Source: Ancylobacter oerskovii (GTDB lineage: Bacteria > Pseudomonadota > Alphaproteobacteria > Rhizobiales > Xanthobacteraceae). From it: a stretch of 64,000 bases of DNA. The first letter of the stretch is position 1, and each line of letters opens with the position of its first letter. Location: assembly GCF_018390555.1 (NCBI RefSeq), contig NZ_JAHBGB010000031.1:186001-250000 (forward strand). Reading direction: 5' to 3'. A model generated the notes under the pieces. That model searched no databases, was not told the DNA's origin, and saw only the letters and a list, made by a program, of their open reading frames with translations. A program made the translations under genes and the position numbers. This document shows, piece after piece, positions 1 through 7,968 of the stretch.

Positions 1-1
1 G

Positions 2-238
2 GCGATGCTCGACGCGCTGAACCGCGGCGACATCCTCGCCTTCGCCACCCAGTACCCGGTCGGCGAGGGCGCCATCGCCATCGACCAGGCGATCCGGCTG
101 ATCGAGAAGAAGCCGGTGACCGCCCTCGTCCAGCCCATCGCGGCGGTGATCGACAAGACCACCGTGCCGAAGCTGCAGATGGATCTCGTGCTCGCCCCGG
201 CGAGCTGGAGCCCGGTCTACTCCGTCAAGGCGAAGTAG
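2..238 (+). CDS. Sugar-type ABC importer periplasmic binding protein, C-terminal fragment
   Basis: Only the last 78 codons are in the window; the gene begins to the left. The visible part has the end of a ribose/galactose-type binding protein (Peripla_BP_4-like): a helix ending in RGDILAFATQYPVGEGA, then a segment in which IDQAIRLIEKKP precedes short strands and a basic C-terminus. It would deliver substrate to the ATPase and permeases that follow. The family assignment rests mainly on position directly upstream of an RbsA-like ATPase and two RbsC-like permeases, because the ligand-binding core is not visible. The substrate cannot be read from the fragment. Confidence 0.75.
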   Translation, partial: AMLDALNRGDILAFATQYPVGEGAIAIDQAIRLIEKKPVTALVQPIAAVIDKTTVPKLQMDLVLAPASWSPVYSVKAK

Positions 239-258
239 GACCCCCACGGGCACCGCGT

Positions 259-294
259 CGAGGATCCGTGCGCCCTCCCACGCACGGATCCTCG
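259..294 (+). terminator. Strong stem-loop after the binding-protein gene (attenuator-type)
   Basis: A perfect 14-bp inverted repeat (259-272 against 281-294) encloses an 8-nt loop, 20 nt after the binding-protein stop. There is no clear T tract. In ABC operons such a hairpin between the binding-protein gene and the membrane-component genes usually protects the upstream mRNA or partly terminates transcription, so that binding protein is made in excess. The hairpin is seen; the role is inferred. Confidence 0.6.
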
Positions 295-359
295 CGTGGC
301 CCGGGAACGGCATCGGCCCGCCATGGGCGGCGGTCATTCGGTGGCCATCGCCTTTCTTG

Positions 360-399
360 CCCTCTCCCCACCCCTCTCCCCGACGGGGAGAGGGAGAAG
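360..399. repeat. Dispersed palindromic intergenic repeat, copy 1
   Basis: A 40-bp unit containing a 23-nt near-perfect palindrome (372-394, 11-bp arms around a single central base). It matches 21309-21348 at 39 of 40 positions. It lies between the binding-protein and ATPase genes, upstream of the ATPase Shine-Dalgarno. This is the kind of short intergenic palindrome (REP/RUP-like) scattered through Hyphomicrobiales genomes. Confidence 0.8.
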
Positions 400-486
400 G
401 GGCCGCTCTGGAGCAAAGCCGCGCCCGGCACGCGGGACGATGAAGGTGGCATGCCCCCTGCAACGAAGGAGGCCAAAGGAGACCAT

Positions 487-2040
487 ATGGACACCAGCAC
501 CGAGCTGGCGCGGCAGGCGCCCACCGCCGCCCCCCTGCTGGAACTGACCGGCATATCCAAGCGCTTCACCGGCGTGCGCGCCCTCGATCACGTCGACCTC
601 GACGTGCGGGCGGGCGAATTGCATGTGCTGTTCGGCGAGAACGGCGCCGGCAAGTCGACGCTGATCAACGTCATCTCCGGCACCTTCCCGCCGGACGAGG
701 GCACGTTCCGCTTCGATGGCGAGGAGATCCGCCACCTCTCGCCGCAGCGGGCGCGCGCCATCGGCATCAGTCCGGTGTTCCAGGAATTCTCGCTGGTGCC
801 GAGCCTCACCGTGGAGGAAAACCTGTTCCTCGGGCGCGAGGTCTCCACCGGCGGCGTGCTGCGCGCCGGCGCGATGCGCAGGAAGGCCCGCGCGCTGATC
901 GACGAGCTCGGCTTCGACCTCGATCCCGGCCGGCGGGTCGACGACCTCTCGCGCGCCCACCAGCAGATGGCGGAAATCGCCAAGGCCCTGCTCGGCAAGG
1001 TGCGCCTGCTCATCCTCGACGAGCCGACCGCCTCGCTCACCGAGCGCGAGACCGGCCGACTGTTCGAACTGATCGCCAAATTGAAGGCACAGGGCGTCGG
1101 CCTGATCTATGTCTCGCATCGCATGCGCGAGATCCGCGCGCTGGCCGACCGGGTGACGGTGCTGCGCGACGGCCGCCACATCCGCACCCTCGACGCCGCA
1201 CGCGTCACCGATGGCGAGTTGGTCGAGCTGATGACCGGCCGCCGCATCGACGTGCTGTTCCCCGCCATCCCGCACGCCCCCGCCGAGGTGGCCGTCGATG
1301 TCGAGGACCTCACCCTCGCCGACGGTTCGGTGCGGGAGGTGAATTTCCATGCCCGCGCCGGCGAGATCACCGGCATTGCCGGGCTGGTCGGCTGCGGCAA
1401 GTCGGAGCTGGTCCGGGCGATCTACGGGCTGGAGCCGGTCGCCGCCGGCACGGTCCGCATCGACGGCACGCCCTATGACGCGCCGGCCCCGCGCGCCAGC
1501 CTGAAGCGCGGCATCGCCTATTTCCCCGCCAACCGGGTGGCGGAAGGCCTCGCCCTCTCCCGCCCCATCCGCGAGAACGCCTCGCTCACCGCGCTCGACC
1601 TGCCCGGCTTCGCCCGCTTCGGCCTGCTCAGGCAAGGCAGCGAGCGCGGCCTCGTCGCCGCCGCCATGGAGCGGCTCAAGCTGCGCCCGCCCGATATCGA
1701 GCGGCCGGCCGGCGCGCTCTCCGGCGGCAACCGCCAGAAGGTGATGCTCGGCCGGGCGCTGACCCGCGACCTCAAGGTCTTCCTGTTCGACGAACCGAGC
1801 GTCGGCATCGATGTCGGCGCCAAGCTCGAGGTCTACGAGTTCATGAAACAATTGGTGGAGGCGGGCGCGGCGGTGATCGTCGTCTCCTCGGAACTGCCGG
1901 AGGTGCTGGCGCTCTCCAACCGCCTCTATGTCATGCATCACGGCCGCATCGCCGCCGAGCTCGCCGGCAGCGAGAAGACCGAGCAGAACGTGCTCGCCTC
2001 CTTCTTCAAGGAGCATCTGGCGACGACGGAGGCGGCATGA
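487..2040 (+). CDS. Sugar-type ABC importer ATPase (RbsA/XylG family, two fused ATPase domains)
   Basis: A 517-residue cytoplasmic ATPase that energises an importer of the ribose/xylose (CUT2) class. The first domain has Walker A GENGAGKST at residues 50-58 and a degenerate signature LSRAHQQM. The second domain has GLVGCGKSE as its P-loop variant and a good LSGGNRQK signature, with Walker B-type FLFDEPSVG. The length fits the family (about 500). The start is the ATG at 487, chosen because an AAGGAGG-rich stretch lies directly upstream and longer in-frame extensions run into the repeat. The stop overlaps the next start by 4 nt (ATGA). The two paired permeases and the downstream molybdenum hydroxylase suggest the imported compound is not a simple sugar. 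The substrate is unknown. Confidence 0.93.
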   Translation: MDTSTELARQAPTAAPLLELTGISKRFTGVRALDHVDLDVRAGELHVLFGENGAGKSTLINVISGTFPPDEGTFRFDGEEIRHLSPQRARAIGISPVFQEFSLVPSLTVEENLFLGREVSTGGVLRAGAMRRKARALIDELGFDLDPGRRVDDLSRAHQQMAEIAKALLGKVRLLILDEPTASLTERETGRLFELIAKLKAQGVGLIYVSHRMREIRALADRVTVLRDGRHIRTLDAARVTDGELVELMTGRRIDVLFPAIPHAPAEVAVDVEDLTLADGSVREVNFHARAGEITGIAGLVGCGKSELVRAIYGLEPVAAGTVRIDGTPYDAPAPRASLKRGIAYFPANRVAEGLALSRPIRENASLTALDLPGFARFGLLRQGSERGLVAAAMERLKLRPPDIERPAGALSGGNRQKVMLGRALTRDLKVFLFDEPSVGIDVGAKLEVYEFMKQLVEAGAAVIVVSSELPEVLALSNRLYVMHHGRIAAELAGSEKTEQNVLASFFKEHLATTEAA

Positions 2041-3089
2041 ACGCGCAAGCCTCGGTTCCCGGCGCCTCCGCGTCCCACGCCCCTGCCCTCGCCGCCCGCC
2101 CCGGCGTCGCCGCCTCCGCGCGCGGCTTCATCGGCCGTATCGGCTTCCTGCCGGCGCTGCTGGTGCTGGTGGTGGTCGGCATGGCGGCCGCCGATCCGCA
2201 ATTCTACGGGCCGATCAACATCCTCAACATCCTGCGCAACGCCGCCTTCCTCACCATCGTCGCCTGCGGGCAGGCGCTGGTGATCATCGCCGGCGGCTTC
2301 GATCTGTCGGTCGGCGCGGTGGTGGCGCTGGCCAGCGTGGTGACGGCCAAGGCCATGGCCCTCACCGCGGCCGCCTTCCCCGGAAATGACGGGCTCGCTA
2401 TCGCCGCCGGCGTCGCCGCCGGGCTCGGCAGCGGCGCGGCGGTGGGCGTCGTCAACGGCCTGTGCGTCGCCCGGCTGAAAGTGTCCGGCTTCGTGGTCAC
2501 GCTCGGCACCATGTCGGCCACCGCCGGCATCGCCCTGATGATCACCTCGGGCATCCCGGTCTACGGCATGCCGCAGAGCTTCGTGCGCGATTTCGGCCGC
2601 GCGCAGTTCCTCGGCCTGCCGACCGCCATCTATGTGGCGCTCATCGTGCTGGCGGCGATGATCTTCGTGCAGCGCCGCACCTTGTTCGGCCGCTATGTCT
2701 ACGCCATCGGCGGCAATGCCGAAGCCGCCATCGTCTCCGGCGTCGCAATCCGCCGGCATGTCGTCGGCACCTATGTGCTGTCGGGCGTGCTCGCCGCGCT
2801 CGCCGGCATCCTGCTCACCGCCCAGGTCGGCTCCGGGCAGGCGAGCTTCGGCGGCGACCGCATGATGCTGCAATCCATCGCCGCCGCCGTCATCGGCGGG
2901 GTCAGCCTGCGCGGCGGCATCGGGCGGGTGGAGATCGTCGCGGTCAGCGCGCTGTTCCTCACCATTCTCGGCAACGCCCTGAACCTGCTCCACATCGATT
3001 CGCGCCTGCAACCGGTGTTCCTCGGCGTCATCATGGTGGCGGCGGTGGCGCTGGACGAACTCGGCCGGCGGAGGAAAGCCCGTGTCTGA
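2037..3089 (+). CDS. Sugar-type ABC importer permease 1 (RbsC/BPD_transp_2 family)
   Basis: A 350-residue inner-membrane permease. After a 35-residue Ala/Pro-rich cytoplasmic leader there are eight to ten hydrophobic segments. Family hallmarks include GGFDLSVGAVVALASV (near residues 85-100), the central GLCVARLKVSGFVVTLGTM stretch, and VIGGVSLRGGIGRVE near the C-terminus. The ATG overlaps the ATPase stop by 4 nt, and the stop is overlapped by the next permease (8 nt), so the genes are translationally coupled. It pairs with the second permease as a heterodimer, as in CUT2 systems with two permease genes. No substrate call is possible from sequence. Confidence 0.93.
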   Translation: MNAQASVPGASASHAPALAARPGVAASARGFIGRIGFLPALLVLVVVGMAAADPQFYGPINILNILRNAAFLTIVACGQALVIIAGGFDLSVGAVVALASVVTAKAMALTAAAFPGNDGLAIAAGVAAGLGSGAAVGVVNGLCVARLKVSGFVVTLGTMSATAGIALMITSGIPVYGMPQSFVRDFGRAQFLGLPTAIYVALIVLAAMIFVQRRTLFGRYVYAIGGNAEAAIVSGVAIRRHVVGTYVLSGVLAALAGILLTAQVGSGQASFGGDRMMLQSIAAAVIGGVSLRGGIGRVEIVAVSALFLTILGNALNLLHIDSRLQPVFLGVIMVAAVALDELGRRRKARV

Positions 3090-4086
3090 CCTTTCCCCTT
3101 CCCTGCCCTCCGCCGCCGAACGGCGCGCCGCCGTCTCGGCCCTGCTGTGGCAGGCGGCGCTGCCGCTCGCCCTGGTGGCTCTGCTGCTCGGCTTCGCCCT
3201 GGTGGATTCCGCCGTGCTCAGCGCCGGCAACCTCGTCAACATCGCGCAGCAGGCGAGCTACCTGGCTCTGTTCGCCATGGCGCAGACGGTGGTGATCCTC
3301 ACCCGCGGCTTCGATCTCGCGCTCGGGCCGACGGTGTCGATGGTCAGCGTCGGCGCCGCGCTCGCCATGGCGGCCGGCGTCGCCGCCGGACAGGGGTCGG
3401 GCACCATCCTGCTGATGGGGCTTGCCGCCGGCTTCGCGCTCGGCGCCGCCTGCGGCCTCTTCAACGGCGTGGTCATCGCCTATCTCGGGGTCAGCCCCTT
3501 CGTGGCGACGCTGGGCAGCTACAATATCGCCATCGGCATCGCCACCACCATTTCGGCCGGCCGGCCGGTGCAGGGCGTGCCGGACCTGTTCTCCTGGCTG
3601 CTCTATGGCGGCAGCCTGTTCGGCGTGCCCGCGGCGATCGTCATCGCGGTACTGGTCGGCATCGGGCTGCATCTGGTGCTCACCCGCACCGTCTATGGCC
3701 GCGCGCTCTACGTCATCGGCACCAATCCCCGCGCGGCGGCGGTGGCCGGCCTGCCGGTGAAGCGGCTCCTGGTCGCCACCTATGTGCTGTGCTCCTGCCT
3801 CGCGGCGCTGGGAGCGCTGATGATGACGGCGCGCACCGGCTCCGGCGAGCCCAACCTCGGCGGCTCGCTGTCGCTGCAGGCCATCGCCGCGGCGGTGGTG
3901 GGCGGCACCAGCCTCGCCGGCGGGCGCGGCGGGGTCGGCACGGCGGTGATCGGCGCGCTGTTCGTCACCATCCTGTCCAACGGCATGAACCTCGCCCGCA
4001 TCGACGGCTATGTGCAGATGGTGGTGCTAGGCGCCATCGTCATCGCCGGCGTGGTGCTCGACCGGCTGCGGCTGGAGCGACGCTGA
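3082..4086 (+). CDS. Sugar-type ABC importer permease 2 (RbsC/BPD_transp_2 family)
   Basis: A 334-residue inner-membrane permease, paralogous to the gene before it. TRGFDLALGPTVSMVSVG aligns with the GGFDLSVG motif of permease 1, and VVGGTSLAGGRGGVGTAV with its C-terminal loop. The start is a GTG at 3082, inside the last codons of permease 1 (8-nt overlap). A GAGGAAAG Shine-Dalgarno lies just upstream within that gene. The stop overlaps the start of the hydroxylase FAD subunit by one base (TGATG), which ties the importer to the oxidoreductase in one transcript. Two unlike permeases imply a heterodimeric channel. Confidence 0.93.
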   Translation: MSDLSPSLPSAAERRAAVSALLWQAALPLALVALLLGFALVDSAVLSAGNLVNIAQQASYLALFAMAQTVVILTRGFDLALGPTVSMVSVGAALAMAAGVAAGQGSGTILLMGLAAGFALGAACGLFNGVVIAYLGVSPFVATLGSYNIAIGIATTISAGRPVQGVPDLFSWLLYGGSLFGVPAAIVIAVLVGIGLHLVLTRTVYGRALYVIGTNPRAAAVAGLPVKRLLVATYVLCSCLAALGALMMTARTGSGEPNLGGSLSLQAIAAAVVGGTSLAGGRGGVGTAVIGALFVTILSNGMNLARIDGYVQMVVLGAIVIAGVVLDRLRLERR

Positions 4087-4928
4087 TGACGGCCCCCTCG
4101 CTCTATCTCGCCCCCACCCTCGATGCCGCGCTCGACGCCCTCGCCGAGCGTGGAACGGAAGGCACGCCGCTCGCCGGCGGCACCTGGATCATGCGCGCGC
4201 CGATCCGCCATGAGCGGCTGCGGCCGGCCTATGTCGGCCTCGGCCGCATCGCCGAGCTGACCCGCATCGCGCCGGACGGCGACAAGCTGTCCATCGGCGC
4301 CGGCGCCACTCACGCCCAGCTCGCCGGCGCGCTTGCCGGCCGGGCCGGGCTGCGCGCGCTCGCCGACGCCGCCGGCCGCTCTGCCAATCCGGCGATACGC
4401 CGGGCCGCCACGCTCGGCGGCAATCTCTGCACCGCGGATTTTGCCGCCGCCGACCTGGTGCCGGCGCTGCTCTGCCTCGACGCCGAGGTGGAGATCCGCT
4501 CGCGTGACGGCTCGGAACGGCTGCCTCTGGAACGTTTCCTCGCCCTCCGCCCCTCGCTCGGGCCCGGCCGGCTGCTGACCCGCGTGCTGCTGCCGCCCGC
4601 CGGCGGCGCGAGCGCGCATGTGCGCCTGCCGCTGCGCAAGGCCGGCGACTATCCGACCGCCATCGTCAGCCTGTGGGCGGCGCGCGACGAGGCCGGCCAC
4701 GTCACGCAGGCGCGCATCGCCGTCGGCGCGGTGGAAGCGGTCGCCCGGCGCTGGACCCGGCTGGAGGCCGCGCTCGCCGGGAGGCCGCTGGATGCCGGCG
4801 ACGCGCACCGCCTCGCCACCGAGCTTGCCGACGACTTCACCGGCCGCGACAGCATCGAAGCCCCCGGCTGGTACCGCGTCGGCGTGCTGCCCGCCCTCAT
4901 CCGGCGCGCCGTGGCGGCGCTGCACTGA
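4086..4928 (+). CDS. Molybdenum hydroxylase, FAD-binding (medium) subunit
   Basis: A 280-residue CoxM/CutM-type subunit that passes electrons from the 2Fe-2S subunit through FAD to the final acceptor. It has the N-terminal FAD-binding motif PLAGGTWIM (residues about 27-35) and the second flavin motif TLGGNLCTADFAAADLVPAL (about 110-130). The C-terminal CO_deh_flav_C-like part contains LPLRKAGDYPTAIVSLWAA. The length is normal for the family (270-300). The ATG at 4086 shares a base with the permease stop. The gene order M-S-L is common in this enzyme class. The substrate is carried by the large subunit and cannot be told from this gene. Confidence 0.93.
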   Translation: MTAPSLYLAPTLDAALDALAERGTEGTPLAGGTWIMRAPIRHERLRPAYVGLGRIAELTRIAPDGDKLSIGAGATHAQLAGALAGRAGLRALADAAGRSANPAIRRAATLGGNLCTADFAAADLVPALLCLDAEVEIRSRDGSERLPLERFLALRPSLGPGRLLTRVLLPPAGGASAHVRLPLRKAGDYPTAIVSLWAARDEAGHVTQARIAVGAVEAVARRWTRLEAALAGRPLDAGDAHRLATELADDFTGRDSIEAPGWYRVGVLPALIRRAVAALH

Positions 4929-4944
4929 ACGAGAGGAGATCGTC

Positions 4945-5400
4945 ATGGCCATCGAGATGACGGTGAATGGCGACGTCAGGCGCTCCATGGCCGAGCCGAT
5001 GACGCCGCTGATCGACGTGTTGCGCGACGAGTTCCACCTTACCGGCGCCAAGCCGGTGTGCCGCGAAGGCTTTTGCGGCGCCTGCACCGTGCAGGTCGAC
5101 GGCGCGCCCCTCGTCGCCTGCCTCACCCCGGCGGGACTGGCGGAAGGCTGCGAGATCCGCACCATCGAGGGCCTGTCTGCCGGCAACGGGCTCAATCCGC
5201 TGCAGGCCAAGCTCGCCGAGCACGACGCCGTGCAATGCGGCATGTGCTTTCCCGGCATGGTGGTCACGCTGACGCATTTCCTCGCCCACACCCCGCATCC
5301 GAGCCGCGACGAGGTCCGGGCGGCCCTTACCGGCAATGCCTGCCGCTGCACCGGCTATGAGCGCATCGTCGCCGCGGCGCTGGACGCCGCCGGCGGCTGA
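4945..5400 (+). CDS. Molybdenum hydroxylase, 2Fe-2S (small) subunit
   Basis: A 151-residue CoxS-type iron-sulfur subunit. The plant-ferredoxin-type cluster ligands are C39, C44, C47 and C59 (CREGFCGAC then AC). The second, helical cluster domain has C98 and C101 (QCGMC) and C133 and C135 (CRCTGY). All eight ligands are present. The start at 4945 follows a GAGAGGAG Shine-Dalgarno, 16 nt after the FAD-subunit stop. It relays electrons from the molybdenum cofactor to FAD. There is no twin-arginine leader, so the complex is probably cytoplasmic. That suits oxidation of a compound brought in by the upstream importer. Confidence 0.95.
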   Translation: MAIEMTVNGDVRRSMAEPMTPLIDVLRDEFHLTGAKPVCREGFCGACTVQVDGAPLVACLTPAGLAEGCEIRTIEGLSAGNGLNPLQAKLAEHDAVQCGMCFPGMVVTLTHFLAHTPHPSRDEVRAALTGNACRCTGYERIVAAALDAAGG

Positions 5401-5411
5401 AGGAGCCTGCG

Positions 5412-7772
5412 ATGAGCCTCGACGCCGTGATGGACTTCCGCCGCCGCGATGCCGGCGACAAGCTCATGGGCCGCACCCGCTACACCATCGACCGTGCGAG
5501 CCCGGGCATGCTGCACGCCGCCGTGCTGCGCGCGCCGCTGGCTTCGGGACGCATCGTGCGGCTCGACGTGACGAAGGCGGCGGCCCTGCCGGGCGTGCGC
5601 GCGGTGGCGACGGCGGCCGACGCGCCCGGCCGCGTCGGCATCGGCATCGCCGACCATTCGCTGTTCGCCGAGGATGTGGTCCGCTATGTCGGCGAGCCGC
5701 TCGCCGCCGTGGCCGCCGACACGCCGGAACAGGCGCAGGCGGCGCTGCAGGCGATCGAGGTCGAGATCGCGCCGTTGCCGGCGGTGTTCACCATGGAGCA
5801 ATCGCTCGCGCCCGGCGCCCCGCTGGTGCATCCCGGATGGCGGGATTACGAGATCCTGCTGGAAGGCGGCGCCCGCGCCGGCAATGTCGCCTGGGAGGCG
5901 ACGGTGGTGCGCGGCGACGTCGAGGCCGCCTTCGCCCGGCCGGACGTGACGGTGGTCGAGAGCACGTTCCGCGTCGGCCGGCAGAACCACATGGCGTTCG
6001 AGCCGCGCGCCGCGGTGGCGCATTACGAGGAAGGCCGCTTCCACATCGAGACCTCGACCCAGGTGCCGTGGACGGTGCGCAACGCCACCGCGCGCTTCCT
6101 CGGCGTGCCGGCTTCACAGGTGCGGGTGACGGTGCCGCCGGTGGGCGGCGCCTTCGGGCTGAAATTCGACATCGCCATCGAGCCCTTCGCCGCGCTGCTG
6201 GCGAAGCTCTCGGGACGCTCGGTGCGGCTGGTCAATTCCCGCGAGGAGGAGATGCTCACCTGCCTGTTCCGCGAGAATGCCGAGATCCGCATCCGCTCCG
6301 CCGTGACCAGGGAGGGCGAGATCGCCGGCCGCGAGGCGGTGGTGCTGATGGATTGCGGCGCCTATGGCGGCGAGCAGGTCTTCCTCACCACCATGACCGC
6401 CCATACGCTGGGCGGCAACTACAAGCTCGGCGCGGTCCGCCTCGCCTCCCGCGCCGTCTATACCCACACCGCGCCGAACGGCGCCTTCCGCGCCTGCAAC
6501 GGCGTGTACAACACCTTCGCGCTGGAGCGGCACACCGACGAGATCGCCGGGGTGCTGGGCATGGACCCGCTGGACTTCCGCCGGCGCAACGTGCTCGGCG
6601 ACGGCGATCTCGGCGCCACCGGGCAGGTCTATGAGGGCGAGGTGCTGCGCCCGATGCTCGCCCGCATGGACGCGCTGTGCGCCGCCACGCCGCCGCGCCG
6701 GCCCGACGACGGCCGGCTCTACGGCCGCGCCACCACGGTCGGCACCTGGTTCGTCTTCACCGGCCCCTCGGCTGCGACGGTGAACATGAACGCCGACGGC
6801 AGCGCCACCCTCGTCACCTCCGGCGTCGAGATCGGCTCCGGCTCGATGATGCAGGGCCTGCCGCAGATCGTCGCCGCCACCCTCGGCATAAGGCCGGAGG
6901 AAGTGGTGGTGCGCCAGGCCGATACCGACGCCGCCGGCTACGATGTCGGGGTCGGCGGCGGCCGGCAGACCGTCTCGCTCGGCGCCGCCAGCCTGGAAGC
7001 GGCACAGGAGGTGCGCGGCAAGCTCCTGCAGGTCGCCGCGCAGATGCTCGACGCCGCGCCCGACGACCTGACGATGCAGAACGGACGGATCGAGATCGCC
7101 GGCCCCAACGGCGCCGGCTTCACCATTGCCGAGGTGGCGGCGCGCGCCCAGGCGCTGACGGGCCCCGTCGCCGGCACCGGCGCCTTCACCCGCAAGGGCG
7201 TGCCCTCCCTGCCCGGCTGTGTCGCCGGCCACTTCATCGACGCGCTGGATATCCCGGTCTTCGCCGTCCATGACTGTGAGGTGGCCGTCGACCCGGAGAC
7301 CGGCCATGTCGAGGTGCTCGCCTATCGCGTGGTGCAGGATGTGGGGCGGGCGCTCAACCGCAGCGCCATCGGCGGCCAGATCCAGGGCGGGGTGGTGCAG
7401 GGCCTCGGCTATGCGCTGCATGAGGAAGTGTCGATCGACGCGGAAGGCCGGATCCGCCAGAGCGGTTTCGAGACCTATCGCGTCCCGCTCGCCGGCGACG
7501 TGGTGCCGGTGGAGATCGATCTGTTCGAGGGCGCTCCCTCGCTCGGGCCGTTCGGCATCAAGGGCGCGGGCGAGGTGCCCATCCTCAATGTCGGGGCCAG
7601 CGTCGCCTGCGCGGTGGCGAACGCGACCGGCCGGCGCGTGCAGGAACTGCCGCTGACGCCGCCGCATGTGCTCGCGCTGCTGCTGGACCGGCGGCCGGCC
7701 GTCCGCCTCCCGCATATATTGCCGGCTTGGGACGACAATCTGGTGCGCCCGCACGGCGACCCCGCCGGCTGA
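5412..7772 (+). CDS. Molybdenum hydroxylase, molybdopterin-binding (large) subunit
   Basis: A 786-residue subunit of the xanthine oxidase/CO dehydrogenase superfamily that holds the molybdopterin-cytosine cofactor and oxidises the substrate. PPVGGAFGLKFD (VGGAFG at residues 244-249) is the FGGGFG-type cofactor loop; GAFRACNGVYNTFALE corresponds to the substrate-pocket GAxR loop; E721 in GIKGAGEVP is the likely catalytic base. The loop is not the AYxCSFR motif of true CO dehydrogenases, so this is not a CO dehydrogenase. An aromatic N-heterocycle, purine-like compound or aldehyde is more likely. The start at 5412 has an AAGGAG box 5 nt upstream. It ends the operon that starts with the ABC importer. 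Confidence 0.92.
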   Translation: MSLDAVMDFRRRDAGDKLMGRTRYTIDRASPGMLHAAVLRAPLASGRIVRLDVTKAAALPGVRAVATAADAPGRVGIGIADHSLFAEDVVRYVGEPLAAVAADTPEQAQAALQAIEVEIAPLPAVFTMEQSLAPGAPLVHPGWRDYEILLEGGARAGNVAWEATVVRGDVEAAFARPDVTVVESTFRVGRQNHMAFEPRAAVAHYEEGRFHIETSTQVPWTVRNATARFLGVPASQVRVTVPPVGGAFGLKFDIAIEPFAALLAKLSGRSVRLVNSREEEMLTCLFRENAEIRIRSAVTREGEIAGREAVVLMDCGAYGGEQVFLTTMTAHTLGGNYKLGAVRLASRAVYTHTAPNGAFRACNGVYNTFALERHTDEIAGVLGMDPLDFRRRNVLGDGDLGATGQVYEGEVLRPMLARMDALCAATPPRRPDDGRLYGRATTVGTWFVFTGPSAATVNMNADGSATLVTSGVEIGSGSMMQGLPQIVAATLGIRPEEVVVRQADTDAAGYDVGVGGGRQTVSLGAASLEAAQEVRGKLLQVAAQMLDAAPDDLTMQNGRIEIAGPNGAGFTIAEVAARAQALTGPVAGTGAFTRKGVPSLPGCVAGHFIDALDIPVFAVHDCEVAVDPETGHVEVLAYRVVQDVGRALNRSAIGGQIQGGVVQGLGYALHEEVSIDAEGRIRQSGFETYRVPLAGDVVPVEIDLFEGAPSLGPFGIKGAGEVPILNVGASVACAVANATGRRVQELPLTPPHVLALLLDRRPAVRLPHILPAWDDNLVRPHGDPAG

Positions 7773-7968
7773 CCGGCCGTCGCCCGTCATTTTGCCGGCT
7801 GTCGATGCCAGAGCGTTGACAACGTTATGGAAGCTTGCGGAATCGCCGCATGGATTGATAGGCTCCGGCCGTCCCGGCGGCCATGCTCATCGGCCCGCCT
7901 CCTCCCGCTCCCGGAGATTGCTGGCCGCGGCTGCCAACCGCGGAAGCCGTTTTTCCGCAGGTGATTCC

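Noticed and set aside
334-2016. A 560-codon minus-strand frame opposite the RbsA-type ATPase
   Set aside because: Shadow of the ATPase gene; no ribosome site and no family similarity, whereas the plus strand has all ABC motifs.
5412-7772. Reading the molybdenum hydroxylase as CO dehydrogenase (coxMSL)
   Set aside because: The large subunit lacks the AYxCSFR active-site loop of form I CO dehydrogenases; it has GAFRACNGVYN instead.
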